Below, piece by piece: positions 26,545-35,838 of a stretch of DNA of 64,000 nt. The translations under genes and the position numbers were made by a program. A model generated the notes under the pieces. The model was given only the letters and a program-made list of their open reading frames with translations. It searched no databases and was not told the DNA's origin. Source of the stretch: Acherontichlamydia pituitae (GTDB lineage Bacteria > Chlamydiota > Chlamydiia > Chlamydiales > Rhabdochlamydiaceae); NCBI GenBank assembly GCA_019634675.1, contig JAHCAX010000001.1:1-64000 (forward strand), written 5' to 3'. Numbering within the stretch: the first letter of the stretch is position 1; every line of letters begins with the position of its first letter.

Positions 26545-29500
26545 AAAAAGTTCTTATTTTGGGCTCCGGCGGCCTCAAGATCGGGCAAGCGGGAGAGTTC
26601 GACTATTCGGGAACGCAAGCGATCAAAGCCCTCAAAGAAGAAAAGATCCGCACCGTTCTGATCAACCCGAACATTGCCACCGTCCAAACCGATCCGTCTG
26701 AGGCCGATGAAGTCTATCTCTGTCCTTTAAACCTCGATAACGTCACAAGGATCATTGCTAAAGAAAAACCGGATGGGATCTTGCTTGGCTTCGGCGGACA
26801 GACAGCTTTGAACTTAGGCGTCAAGCTCGATGAAACCGGCGTGCTGAAAAAATATCGCGTAGCCGTGTTGGGAACAACGATTGCATCGATCCGGTTGACA
26901 GAAGACAGGGACCTTTTCAAGAAAAACCTCGCGTCGATCGGGATCCTATCCCCGAAAAGTTACGCGGTCCGATCTGTTAAAGAAGCTGTAGCAGCAGCAA
27001 AAGAGATCGGCTATCCGCTGATGATGCGTTCAGGATTTTCTTTAGGCGGCTTAGGATCGGGAAAGGTCCAAAATGAGAAAGAGCTCGTCGAAAAAGCGAC
27101 CGAGGCCCTAAGCGGCGCCCCCCAAATCTTGATCGAGGAATATCTGCTCGGCTGGAAAGAGTTTGAGTATGAGATCATCCGCGATGCAGCTGACAATGCG
27201 CTGACAATCTGCAATATGGAAAACATGGACCCAATGGGTATCCATACAGGCGAGAGTATTGTCGTCGCCCCTTCCCAGACACTTACCAACCGGGAATATC
27301 ATCACTTCCGCGAGATGGCGATCAAAGCAGCGCGCCATTTTAAGATCGTCGGCGAATGCAACATCCAGTTTGCCCTCAACCCCAAAAATGGCGACTACCG
27401 CGTCATCGAGATGAATGCCCGCCTCTCTCGCTCTTCCGCGCTCGCCTCCAAAGCAACTGGCTATCCCCTTGCCTTTGTTGCAGCTAAATTGAGTTTAGGG
27501 ATTACTTTGAGCCAGATTAAAAATGCCGTTACGCAAAAGACCTCCGCTTTCTTTGAACCGGCCCTTGACTATCTGACGGTCAAAATCCCCCGATGGGACA
27601 TCCACAAGCTCCGCTCTGCCGACCGGCAGATCGGCACTGAGATGAAAAGCGTCGGAGAGGTGATGGCGATCGGCAGAACGTTTCCCGAAGCGCTGCAAAA
27701 AGCGGTGCGCATGCTCAATATCGGGGCAAGCGGCCTTTCTGATTACCCGCATGAGATCCCCGATCTCAAAAAAGAGATCGCCCATGCAACCGACAGAAGG
27801 TTGTTCGCCCTCTACCAGTTCTTCAGAAAAGGGGGATCGCTCTCAGAAGCTCAAAAACTATCGCAAATCGATCCCTGGTTTTTATCACAGGTGCAAGAGA
27901 TCGCTAAATTAGAAGCAGGGCTCAAACAAAAGCCTCTTAATGCAGAACGGCTCCGCCTTGCCAAACAGGCAGGTTTTTCCGACCGAGCACTTGCCAAGTT
28001 GAAAAAATCGTCAGAAGATAAAATCCGCGCGCTCCGGAAAAAGCATAAAGTCCTTCCTGTGATCAAACAGATCGATACCTTGGCCGGCGAGTTTGATGCC
28101 CAGACCAACTACCTCTACCTCACCTACCACGGCACTTGCGACGATATCGATCCGTCTGACAAGAAACCGGTGATCGTCCTCGGCTCTGGACCTTATTGCA
28201 TCGGGTCGTCTGTCGAGTTTGACTGGTGCGCTGTCAACACATGCCGCTCTTTAAAAACAATGGGCGAAGCAACGATCATCATCAATTCCAATCCTGAAAC
28301 GGTCTCCACCGACTACGATGAATCGGACCGGCTCTATTTTGAAGAGCTCTCTTTGGAAAGGGTGCAGGATATCGCCGACTTTGAAAAGACAAAAGGGCTG
28401 ATCGTCTCTGTCGGCGGGCAGATCGCCAACAATCTCGCTCTGCGCTTGAGCGACCGGGGCTACCCGATCTTAGGAACAAGCGCAGAATCGATCGATAAAG
28501 CAGAAGACAGGAATAAATTTTCCTCTCTGCTCCATCGGCTCCAGATCGACCAGCCCTTTTGGCAGGCTGCAACAAGCCTTCAAAGCGCAAAAGCCTTTGC
28601 GAAAAAGACTGGATTTCCTTTGCTGATCCGACCCTCTTATGTCCTTTCAGGATCGGCAATGAACATCGTCTATACGGAACAAGAGATGCAAAAACTGCTC
28701 ACCGAAGCAGCCCTTGTCTCTCCCGACCACCCGGTCGTGATCTCCCAGTTCATCACCGACGCCAAAGAACTTGAGGTCGATGGAGTTGCCAAATCGGGAC
28801 AGATCCTGATCGATGCGATCACCGAGCACGTGGAAAACGCAGGAGTCCACTCAGGTGATGCAACCGTCGTCATCCCCCCGCAACGGCTATATCTCGAGAC
28901 GATCCGGCGCGCAAAGAAAATCACCCGGTCGATCGTCAAAGCCCTCAATATCACAGGACCTTTCAACATCCAGTTCATCGCCAAGAACAACGCCCTCCAG
29001 GTCATCGAGTGCAACGTGCGCGCTTCAAGGTCGTTTCCGTTCGTTTCCAAAGTCGCCTGCCACAACTTCATCGACATAGCCGTGCAAACGATGATGGGCA
29101 AATACAAAGCCGCTCCTTATGAGACTCTGGAACTCGATTATGTAGGCGTTAAAACGCCCCAGTTCTCCTACCACCGGCTCAAAGGGGCCAATCCGGTCGC
29201 CCACGTCGAAATGGCATCGACAGGAGAGGTCGCATGCCTCGGCGCAGATTACCTAGAAGCTTTTTTTAGCTCCTGGATGGCAACCGACCAATCGATCCGC
29301 CGAAAAAAAATGCTCGTGAGCATTGGAGGCGACAAGAAAAGCAAGCTCCTCGATGTCTTGAGGCAGCTTGAAGAAAAAGGCTGGGACATCTACTCGACAG
29401 AAGGGACCCACGACTTCCTTTCCCATCACGGCGTTGCCTCACGCTGCGTCTATAAGGCCAGCGAAAAGATCGAGCCCAATGTCTCAACCCTCTTGACCCA

Positions 29501-29720
29501 CCGGGATGTCGACTTGATCATCAATATCCCTCGGGGCCTAAGCTCCCATGTCCGCACAGACGGGTTCGCCATCCGCCGCCTTGCGATCGACCACCACATT
29601 CCCCTCATCACCAACCTGCAGACAGCCCAGATGCTGCTTCAGGCGTTAAACGAACTGAAACCTGAGAAAATCCCTGTGAAATCCTATCGTGAGATCACAG
29701 CAACCCATTTCACTGCATGA
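26541..29720 (+). CDS. carB: Carbamoyl-phosphate synthase large subunit
   Basis: This is a 1059-residue synthetase with two homologous ATP-grasp halves (KIGQAGEFDYSGTQAIKALK near the start, VLGSGPYCIGSSVEFDWCAV in the second half). A C-terminal MGS-type allosteric domain covers about residue 930 to the end (KKMLVSIGGDKKSKLLDVLR). Full length for the family. It starts inside the carA stop codon and its own stop overlaps the next gene, a GT9 glycosyltransferase, so at least three genes are translationally linked. Confidence 0.96.
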   Translation: MKKVLILGSGGLKIGQAGEFDYSGTQAIKALKEEKIRTVLINPNIATVQTDPSEADEVYLCPLNLDNVTRIIAKEKPDGILLGFGGQTALNLGVKLDETGVLKKYRVAVLGTTIASIRLTEDRDLFKKNLASIGILSPKSYAVRSVKEAVAAAKEIGYPLMMRSGFSLGGLGSGKVQNEKELVEKATEALSGAPQILIEEYLLGWKEFEYEIIRDAADNALTICNMENMDPMGIHTGESIVVAPSQTLTNREYHHFREMAIKAARHFKIVGECNIQFALNPKNGDYRVIEMNARLSRSSALASKATGYPLAFVAAKLSLGITLSQIKNAVTQKTSAFFEPALDYLTVKIPRWDIHKLRSADRQIGTEMKSVGEVMAIGRTFPEALQKAVRMLNIGASGLSDYPHEIPDLKKEIAHATDRRLFALYQFFRKGGSLSEAQKLSQIDPWFLSQVQEIAKLEAGLKQKPLNAERLRLAKQAGFSDRALAKLKKSSEDKIRALRKKHKVLPVIKQIDTLAGEFDAQTNYLYLTYHGTCDDIDPSDKKPVIVLGSGPYCIGSSVEFDWCAVNTCRSLKTMGEATIIINSNPETVSTDYDESDRLYFEELSLERVQDIADFEKTKGLIVSVGGQIANNLALRLSDRGYPILGTSAESIDKAEDRNKFSSLLHRLQIDQPFWQAATSLQSAKAFAKKTGFPLLIRPSYVLSGSAMNIVYTEQEMQKLLTEAALVSPDHPVVISQFITDAKELEVDGVAKSGQILIDAITEHVENAGVHSGDATVVIPPQRLYLETIRRAKKITRSIVKALNITGPFNIQFIAKNNALQVIECNVRASRSFPFVSKVACHNFIDIAVQTMMGKYKAAPYETLELDYVGVKTPQFSYHRLKGANPVAHVEMASTGEVACLGADYLEAFFSSWMATDQSIRRKKMLVSIGGDKKSKLLDVLRQLEEKGWDIYSTEGTHDFLSHHGVASRCVYKASEKIEPNVSTLLTHRDVDLIINIPRGLSSHVRTDGFAIRRLAIDHHIPLITNLQTAQMLLQALNELKPEKIPVKSYREITATHFTA

Positions 29721-30814
29721 AAAACGCCCTGATCAACCGAGCGGTCTCCCTTCTTAAAGCGCGCAAGCCGAACCTCGGCATCGAACAGCGCAAGTTCCTA
29801 ATCGTCTCAACAACAGGACTTGGCGATACCTTATGGGGAACCCCTGCGATCAAAGCCCTGCGCGAAACCTATCCGACATCCCACATCGCCGTTCTAACAA
29901 GCCCCATCGGCAAAGAGATTTTGCAGCACAATCGTCACATCGACGAGTTCTTCGTCATTTCCGACCCCGTCTTTTTTTCCCTGTTTCCTCTCTACTCCCA
30001 ATTGAAAAAGAAAGCTTTTACCGACATCATCCTTTTCCACACCTCCCAACGCCCCATCCTCCCCTTTGTCGCCACTCTTGGCGCTAGCGCGATCATCGGG
30101 ACCGAAGGACTTCATAAAGGATTGGACCATTTTCTCACTGCTGCTGTCCCTAGCAGCTATGTCCATGAAATTGAAAGGCGGCTTCAGCTGGTGGGAAGAA
30201 TCGGCGCCCATACACAAGATCCCGCGATGGAGATCGCCGTCAGTTCAGAAGACGAAAAGCTCGCAGAGCTCTATATCTCCCAATTCCAGCTCCCCTCGTA
30301 CCTTCCCAAGGTTGCCCTGCATCCTGGAGCAAAAGACCTCTTCAAGCAGTGGCCCCCCTCCCTCTTTGCAGAGTTGGGAAACCGGCTCGTCCAAGAGCTC
30401 GGCTGCCAGATCTTTGTCACAGGGACAAGCGCAGAGAAAGAACTTGTCGAAATGGTCGCATCTCAAATCAAAGGGGCCATTCCGCTCACCTCTTTAAAGC
30501 TGCGCCCTTTTGCCGCTTTCTTAAAGCAGATGAAGCTCGTCGTCTCCAATGACACGGGCCCCATGCATGTCGCCTTTGCGATGAAGACGCCCACCGTTGC
30601 CCTTTTTGCACCCACCGATCCAAAGCTCTGCGGCCCTCACGGGATCGACAACGCGATCGTCATCTCTAAAGAACGCACTTGCACGCCCTGCCTGAAAAAA
30701 CGATGCGCAGAACCCTTTTGCTTACTTCAGATCAGCGTACAGGAAGTTTTTGATGCAGCTTTGAGCTGCTTTTATAATCAGGAGAATCTTGTAACTAGGA
30801 CACACCTGAACTAA
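29717..30814 (+). CDS. Glycosyltransferase family 9 (heptosyltransferase-like)
   Basis: This is a 365-residue GT-B enzyme. GT9 motifs: the N-terminal STTGLGDTLWGTPAIKALRE, ALHPGAKDLFKQWP, VVSNDTGPMHVAFAM, and the C-terminal cysteine cluster CTPCLKKRCAEPFCLLQIS seen in heptosyltransferases. The likely job is transfer of a heptose or related sugar to lipopolysaccharide core at the inner membrane. Its start overlaps the carB stop (ATGA), so it is co-translated with carbamoyl phosphate synthase. Which acceptor it uses cannot be told. Confidence 0.85.
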   Translation: MKNALINRAVSLLKARKPNLGIEQRKFLIVSTTGLGDTLWGTPAIKALRETYPTSHIAVLTSPIGKEILQHNRHIDEFFVISDPVFFSLFPLYSQLKKKAFTDIILFHTSQRPILPFVATLGASAIIGTEGLHKGLDHFLTAAVPSSYVHEIERRLQLVGRIGAHTQDPAMEIAVSSEDEKLAELYISQFQLPSYLPKVALHPGAKDLFKQWPPSLFAELGNRLVQELGCQIFVTGTSAEKELVEMVASQIKGAIPLTSLKLRPFAAFLKQMKLVVSNDTGPMHVAFAMKTPTVALFAPTDPKLCGPHGIDNAIVISKERTCTPCLKKRCAEPFCLLQISVQEVFDAALSCFYNQENLVTRTHLN

Positions 30815-30815
30815 T

Positions 30816-32039
30816 ATGACAAAAGAACTTTTCCTCTTTGCTATTCTGCCAATCATCGCTCTTTTAGTGGAGCCTGCCGTTTTTTGCAATGAGATCGACT
30901 CTTCTCTAAGTCTGAATGCTTTAGCTACCCAGCAAACTGATCTTTCAGAAAGGCAGCAGTATCAGTTTGTGGATATGCTCCAAAAACTCTCCCACCTCAA
31001 ACGAATTGCTGAAATCGGAGTTGGCCCAGAGCTATTTCTAGAACATTGTCCTGATGCTGAAGTTGTTTCGTTCAACCAAAGCTTAAACGAAGAAACACAA
31101 CTTGCAGTTAAGCGCCTATCTCAAACATTTCCAAATCGCTTCAGATTGATCGAAGATGATCTCGAAGATCCCCTTCTTCCATCGAAGGATGAAAAATTTG
31201 ACCTCATTGTGGTTAATGGAAAGGATATCAGCTCAATTAGCTCACGATTGTTTCTGAACTTAAGAAAGTGGGCCAACCAGAATACCCTCCTATGGATCTA
31301 TGACGATCATTCTGGAAATGCTATGCAGGCCGTTCAGTTCTGCGAAAAGGAGGGATTGGTCAAAGTCATCAAATCTCCGATGCTCAGCGATAAATGCAGC
31401 GCGCAGGGCTGGATCGAAGCCCGATATGAAATCCATACAGAATCCAAACAAGCTTTCAGCGAAGTCTACAGACTTGGGATCTGGGGAAAGAACAGTGAAG
31501 GGGAAGGCACATCGGGAAACGGTTCCACCCTCTCTGGCGGACTGCCTTTTATTAACTACGTACAAGATTTTCTAGAGTCTCACGATATTAGTTCGATTTT
31601 AGACATAGGATGCGGCGATTGGGTACTTGGAAAAGAAATCCATTGGGGTGAGCGCATTTATACCGGCATCGATGTGGTTCCTGATTTAATCATTAAGAAT
31701 CGGGAGTCATTTGCTACAAGCAGGGTTCGTTTCCTCAATCTGGATATCCTTTCCGATCCAATGCCCGAGGCAGACCTGCTCATCTGCAAAGACGTCTTAA
31801 TGCATTTGCCCATTTCAGACATTTTCAAAATGCTGGATAAATTAAAAAAATATAAGTACTGCATCATCGTCAATGATTTCTTTCCTTTGTGGAACGCGCA
31901 AAATTCAGAGATCAGGATCGGCGAATACCGACCGCTGGGATTGACAAGCTACCCTTTTAATCTCAAACCCAATGCATCAACTATTTATGATGCAGGAGGA
32001 TATTTTAAGCAGCTCCTCCTCATTCAAAATGAGTTCTGA
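30816..32039 (+). CDS. Protein with signal peptide and two methyltransferase-like domains
   Basis: This is a 407-residue protein. Residues 1-24 (KELFLFAILPIIALLVEPAV, ending FCNE) read as a signal peptide. Residues about 60-190 look like a degenerate Rossmann methyltransferase (HLKRIAEIGVGPELFLEHCP; FDLIVVNGKD). Residues about 250-400 are a clearer SAM-dependent methyltransferase with motif I SILDIGCGDWVLGKEI, then YTGIDVVPDLI and LLICKDVLMHLP. It begins 1 bp after the GT9 gene, so it belongs to the car operon transcript. An exported methyltransferase is unusual, as SAM is a cytoplasmic cofactor; delivery to the host, or an uncleaved membrane anchor, would explain it. Confidence 0.65.
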   Translation: MTKELFLFAILPIIALLVEPAVFCNEIDSSLSLNALATQQTDLSERQQYQFVDMLQKLSHLKRIAEIGVGPELFLEHCPDAEVVSFNQSLNEETQLAVKRLSQTFPNRFRLIEDDLEDPLLPSKDEKFDLIVVNGKDISSISSRLFLNLRKWANQNTLLWIYDDHSGNAMQAVQFCEKEGLVKVIKSPMLSDKCSAQGWIEARYEIHTESKQAFSEVYRLGIWGKNSEGEGTSGNGSTLSGGLPFINYVQDFLESHDISSILDIGCGDWVLGKEIHWGERIYTGIDVVPDLIIKNRESFATSRVRFLNLDILSDPMPEADLLICKDVLMHLPISDIFKMLDKLKKYKYCIIVNDFFPLWNAQNSEIRIGEYRPLGLTSYPFNLKPNASTIYDAGGYFKQLLLIQNEF

Positions 32040-32076
32040 AACCATCATTTAATTCATCCTATGACAGGTCCATAAT

Positions 32077-32985
32077 ATGATCCTCTTGAACAAGTTTATC
32101 CTTCTTGCCCTTTGCCTATTTTTGCCGATCAATCCATTGCTTGCGGACGCTAAGAAAGTTGTCTTGATCACCGGCGCTTCCAGAGGAATTGGACTTGCTG
32201 CGGCAAAGCATTTAGCAAACAAGAACTATTGCGTTTATGCAACTGCGCGGAACCTAGACGGTTTGGAGATCGGAGAGAGCAAGAACCTTTACTTTGAAAA
32301 ACTGGATGTGGCGGATGAGCAGACCATTCAGGATGCCATCGGCAAGATCATCGAGAAGGAAGGGCAGATTGATATTCTCATCAATAATGCTGGATATGCC
32401 TTAGCCGGCCCCCTTGAATGCCTTTGCATGGAAGAAATCCATGATCAGATGGACGTCAATTTTTTTGGAGTGATCCGCGTTTGCCAAGCTGTCCTTCCAC
32501 ACATGAGAAAACAGCAAAGCGGGCGCATCATCAACATCAGCAGCGAGCAAGGCGCTTACGGGCTGCCTTATGGAAGCCTATACACCGCCAGCAAAGCTGC
32601 TCTGGAGTCGCTTTCCGAAGCGTTAAGCGTTGAACTGATCCCCTGGAATATCAAGGTGTCGATCGTTGAACCTGGAATGGTTGCAACGCGCTTCTCTGTA
32701 AAAATGGGAACGAGAAAGATCGAATGCAAACCTTACGCAAAAATATGCGAAAAAATTACAGCTTCTCTTTTGGAGCAAAGGGTTCCTTCGCCATCTTGCC
32801 AAACACCGGAAGAGGTCGCTCAATTTTTACACACTGTCATTGAAAGCCCTGCTCCCCGATTGCGCTATCAAACAAGTCAAAATGCAACCCATTTAGTCTC
32901 TCAGTTTTTAATCGATCCATCAGGACAAGCCTATCTCGATTGGATCATTCCGTTGATTAATCAACACTATGCTGAACATGACTGA
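32077..32985 (+). CDS. Short-chain dehydrogenase/reductase with signal peptide
   Basis: This is a 302-residue protein. The N terminus, MILLNKFILLALCLFLPINP followed by LLADAKK, is a signal peptide placed before a complete SDR. The SDR has the NAD(P) motif TGASRGIGLAAAKHL, the NNAGYA block, the catalytic Ser (NISSEQGAYG) and YTASKAA with Tyr and Lys. Family reaction: NAD(P)H-dependent oxidation or reduction of an alcohol or ketone; the substrate is unknown. It follows the double methyltransferase by 37 bp. With the PfkB-like kinase it is one of three cofactor-dependent enzymes in the window that carry an export signal. Confidence 0.82.
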   Translation: MILLNKFILLALCLFLPINPLLADAKKVVLITGASRGIGLAAAKHLANKNYCVYATARNLDGLEIGESKNLYFEKLDVADEQTIQDAIGKIIEKEGQIDILINNAGYALAGPLECLCMEEIHDQMDVNFFGVIRVCQAVLPHMRKQQSGRIINISSEQGAYGLPYGSLYTASKAALESLSEALSVELIPWNIKVSIVEPGMVATRFSVKMGTRKIECKPYAKICEKITASLLEQRVPSPSCQTPEEVAQFLHTVIESPAPRLRYQTSQNATHLVSQFLIDPSGQAYLDWIIPLINQHYAEHD

Positions 32986-32989
32986 CTCT

Positions 32990-33158
32990 GAACCTATCTC
33001 AATAAAATTTTTCGCCGAGTTTTTGGATTATTTTGGCTGATTTTCAATTCAAATGAAGGGGGTAATATACGAAAATTGATATTACCCCCTTCATTTGAAT
33101 TGAAAATCAGCTCAAAAGAACCTAAAAATCGGCTGAAACTTTTTATTGAGGTAGGTTC
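32990..33158. repeat. 169-bp near-perfect palindromic element upstream of pyrB
   Basis: Two arms of about 80 bp (32990-33068 and 33079-33158) are inverted copies separated by a 10-nt loop. The inner 32 bp on each side (ending GGGGGTAATAT and mirrored) are perfect and the outer parts differ at a few positions. The outer end reads GAACCTATC, the same as the end of the palindrome at 55946-56101. It looks like a non-autonomous, MITE-type insertion between the SDR gene and pyrB. In RNA it would fold into one long hairpin. Confidence 0.8.
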
Positions 33159-33236
33159 CTGTAAACATCCTCGGAACTGTAGCAAAATTAAAGCTCTTAT
33201 GTAACAATCGCTTTAATTTGTTTTTACTGAGCGAGG

Positions 33237-34163
33237 ATGGACGTGAAGAGTTCCTTTCACAACCGGAGCATTATCTCGATTGCGGACATGACAAAAGATG
33301 ATCTGCTTCAGGTCATCAAACGGGCTGAAGAGTTCAAGAAAAAAAAGCCGCGGCGGGATTTGGAAGGGTTTGTCTTGGCCACCTGCTTCTATGAACCTTC
33401 GACACGGACCCGGCTCTCTTTCGAATCGGCCATGCTCAGGCTTGGCGGCGATGTGATCGGATTTTCCGATGCCCAATCGACATCTGCCAAAAAAGGAGAA
33501 TCGCTCCATGATGCGATGCGTGTGATCGGCCAGTATGCCGATGCGATCGTCCTGCGCCATCCGATGGACGGAGCTGCCAGATGCGCTTGCGAGGCAACCT
33601 CGACGCCCATCATCAATGCCGGCGATGGATCGAACCAGCATCCGACGCAGACCCTGCTAGACCTCTTCACCATCAAAGAATGCCAAGGCAAGCTCAAAGG
33701 GCTGAACATCGCCTTCGTCGGCGACCTCAAGCATGGCAGGACCGTCCATTCCCTAGCCCAGGCCTGCGCCCTCTTCGACATCCGGCTGTTCTTTGTTTCT
33801 TGCGAGGATCTCTCTTTGCCAGACGACATCTGCCATTCCTTGCGCAAAAATGGGGTCAAGTTCTCCTTCCACCAAAGTATTGAAGAGGTGCTCGGAAAAG
33901 TCGATATCCTCTACATGACGCGGATCCAAAAGGAACGGTTTAATTCCGACGCCATCCGATGCCAAAACAATTTGAGGCTTTCAAATCCCTCTATCCTTTC
34001 CAAAGCGAAAAAGAACCTCAGGATCCTCCACCCCCTTCCCCGCTTGGACGAGATCGATACGTCGATCGATGCCACTCCCCATGCTTACTACTTTGAGCAG
34101 GCTGAAAATGGTCTTTACGTCCGGCAAGCCCTCTTATCTTTAATCTTAAAGAGAGGTAAGTAA
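33237..34163 (+). CDS. pyrB: Aspartate carbamoyltransferase catalytic subunit
   Basis: This 308-residue enzyme joins carbamoyl phosphate and aspartate to N-carbamoylaspartate. The carbamoyl-phosphate motif STRTRLSFESAM begins at Ser55; RHPMDGAARCACE and the C-terminal LHPLPRLDEI with the aspartate-binding residues follow. It is the first gene of the tight pyrB-pyrI-pyrC-pyrD run. Its TAA stop and the ATG of pyrI share an A, which is coupling expected for catalytic and regulatory subunits of one holoenzyme. A GAGG ribosome-binding site touches the start. Confidence 0.97.
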   Translation: MDVKSSFHNRSIISIADMTKDDLLQVIKRAEEFKKKKPRRDLEGFVLATCFYEPSTRTRLSFESAMLRLGGDVIGFSDAQSTSAKKGESLHDAMRVIGQYADAIVLRHPMDGAARCACEATSTPIINAGDGSNQHPTQTLLDLFTIKECQGKLKGLNIAFVGDLKHGRTVHSLAQACALFDIRLFFVSCEDLSLPDDICHSLRKNGVKFSFHQSIEEVLGKVDILYMTRIQKERFNSDAIRCQNNLRLSNPSILSKAKKNLRILHPLPRLDEIDTSIDATPHAYYFEQAENGLYVRQALLSLILKRGK

Positions 34164-34624
34164 TGGCAAAGACCCTATCGGTTGCTGCAATTAAAGATGG
34201 AACGGTGATCGACCATATCCCATCAGGCCAGGCATTGACGCTGATCCATCTCCTCAAACTGGATGAAAAGAAGCTCTGCGCCACTGTCGGCCTCCGTTTG
34301 ACATCGAAGTCGATGCAGTACAAAGACCTGATCAAGATCGAAAATTATTTTCTGACTGATAAAGAGATCCACGACATCGCCGTGTTTGCGCCGAAGGCGA
34401 CGATCAACACCATCAAACAGTACAAAGTCACGCAAAAAGCTCTTTCAGAACTGCCGACTGCTGTGGAAAGGATCCTCATCTGCCCCAACCCGCGCTGCAT
34501 CACGCGCCATGAAAACATCGACTCCCTCTTTTTCATTGAAACTTTCAAGCAGAAGGTCCATGTCCGCTGCAACTACTGTGAAAAAGTCTTCGAAAGGGAT
34601 GCTATTGTGGAGTACCGCACGTGA
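34163..34624 (+). CDS. pyrI: Aspartate carbamoyltransferase regulatory subunit
   Basis: This is a 153-residue regulatory chain that binds nucleotide effectors and holds the catalytic trimers together. The N-terminal allosteric domain has DHIPSGQALTLIHLL. The C-terminal zinc domain has four cysteines in two pairs, CPNPRC and CNYC. Its presence implies an ATCase of the enterobacterial type with feedback control by pyrimidine nucleotides. The stop overlaps the GTG start of pyrC. Confidence 0.96.
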   Translation: MAKTLSVAAIKDGTVIDHIPSGQALTLIHLLKLDEKKLCATVGLRLTSKSMQYKDLIKIENYFLTDKEIHDIAVFAPKATINTIKQYKVTQKALSELPTAVERILICPNPRCITRHENIDSLFFIETFKQKVHVRCNYCEKVFERDAIVEYRT

Positions 34625-35838
34625 TCACGATCCGGAACGCCCAGTCTCCTGAAGGCAGGAGCATCGATCTTGCCCTCGAATCGGAAAGCCATGAGGCAAT
34701 CGATGCGGAAGGCTTGACGCTCATCCCTGCGCTGATCGATCCCCATGTCCATTTCCGCACTCCCGGCCTTGAACACAAAGAAACATGGGAAACGGCATCG
34801 AAGGCTGCGATCTCCGGCGGGATCACGACCGTCTTCGATATGCCCAATACCCTCCCTCCGACCATCACCAAAGAAAGGCTGATCGAAAAAAAACAACGGA
34901 TCGATGCCCAGCTGAAAAAAGCTGGCATCCCCCTGCATTATGGACTCTATCTTGGCGCCGATAAGTCCCATTTCGACCAAATTGCACGCTGCAAAGAGGA
35001 GTGCGTCGCCCTCAAAGTCTTTATGGGCTCTTCAACAGGCGACCTGGTGATGGACGACGACAGCAGCCTCCATTCCGCCTTCAGCTTATGCGCCCAGCAC
35101 GATATGCTTTTGGCCGTCCATGCTGAAGATGAAGCCTTGATCCAGGAGCGCAAAGCCCTTTTCCCCCATGCCGACCACCCTCGGTTCCATTCGCAGGTCC
35201 GCAACGACGAGGTCGCTTTCCGGGCCACCCGCAAAGCGATCGAACTTTCACGCCTCTATAAGACACGGCTCTACCTGCTCCACATCGGGACAAAACGGGA
35301 GGTCGACCTAATCAAACAGGCAAAAGAGGAGGGGCTGCCGGTCTTTGCGGAAACGACCCCCCACCATCTCTTTTTAACCCAAGATGCCCACGAGACCTTG
35401 GGGACAAAAGTCCAAATGAACCCCCCTTTGCGCACAGAAGCAGACAGGCTCGCCCTCTGGGAAGGGATCCGCAACGGAACGATCGATACGATCGGCTCCG
35501 ACCACGCCCCCCATACCCTCGAAGAAAAAGCCCTTCCCTACGGGAAGGCTCCCTCGGGGATCCCCGGAGTCGAAACGACCCTGCCCCTTCTTCTTAACGC
35601 CGCAGCTAAAGGAAATATCACCCTCTCCCAGATCATCCGCCTGATGCGCACCCGCGTCCAAGAGATCTTTCGCATCCCTCCCAACGATGACTGGGTCCTT
35701 ATCGACTTAAAACTATCCCAGGCCATTGATGAAAAACGGCTAAAGACCAAGTGCGGCTGGTCCCCTTATGCTGGGCTCGCCCTTAAAGGTTGGCCGGTCA
35801 AGACCATCTTAAAAGGGAGGATCTATGACATCTCGTGA
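34621..35838 (+). CDS. pyrC: Dihydroorotase
   Basis: This is a 405-residue amidohydrolase that closes N-carbamoylaspartate to dihydroorotate. The metal site DPHVHFR is at residues 40-46; the carboxylated-lysine region ALKVFMGSSTG, the block VHAEDEAL and TIGSDHAPHT with the catalytic Asp also occur. Its length and motifs match type I dihydroorotase. Start GTG 34621 overlaps the pyrI stop (GTGA). The 3' end overlaps pyrD by 14 bp. Confidence 0.95.
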   Translation: MITIRNAQSPEGRSIDLALESESHEAIDAEGLTLIPALIDPHVHFRTPGLEHKETWETASKAAISGGITTVFDMPNTLPPTITKERLIEKKQRIDAQLKKAGIPLHYGLYLGADKSHFDQIARCKEECVALKVFMGSSTGDLVMDDDSSLHSAFSLCAQHDMLLAVHAEDEALIQERKALFPHADHPRFHSQVRNDEVAFRATRKAIELSRLYKTRLYLLHIGTKREVDLIKQAKEEGLPVFAETTPHHLFLTQDAHETLGTKVQMNPPLRTEADRLALWEGIRNGTIDTIGSDHAPHTLEEKALPYGKAPSGIPGVETTLPLLLNAAAKGNITLSQIIRLMRTRVQEIFRIPPNDDWVLIDLKLSQAIDEKRLKTKCGWSPYAGLALKGWPVKTILKGRIYDIS

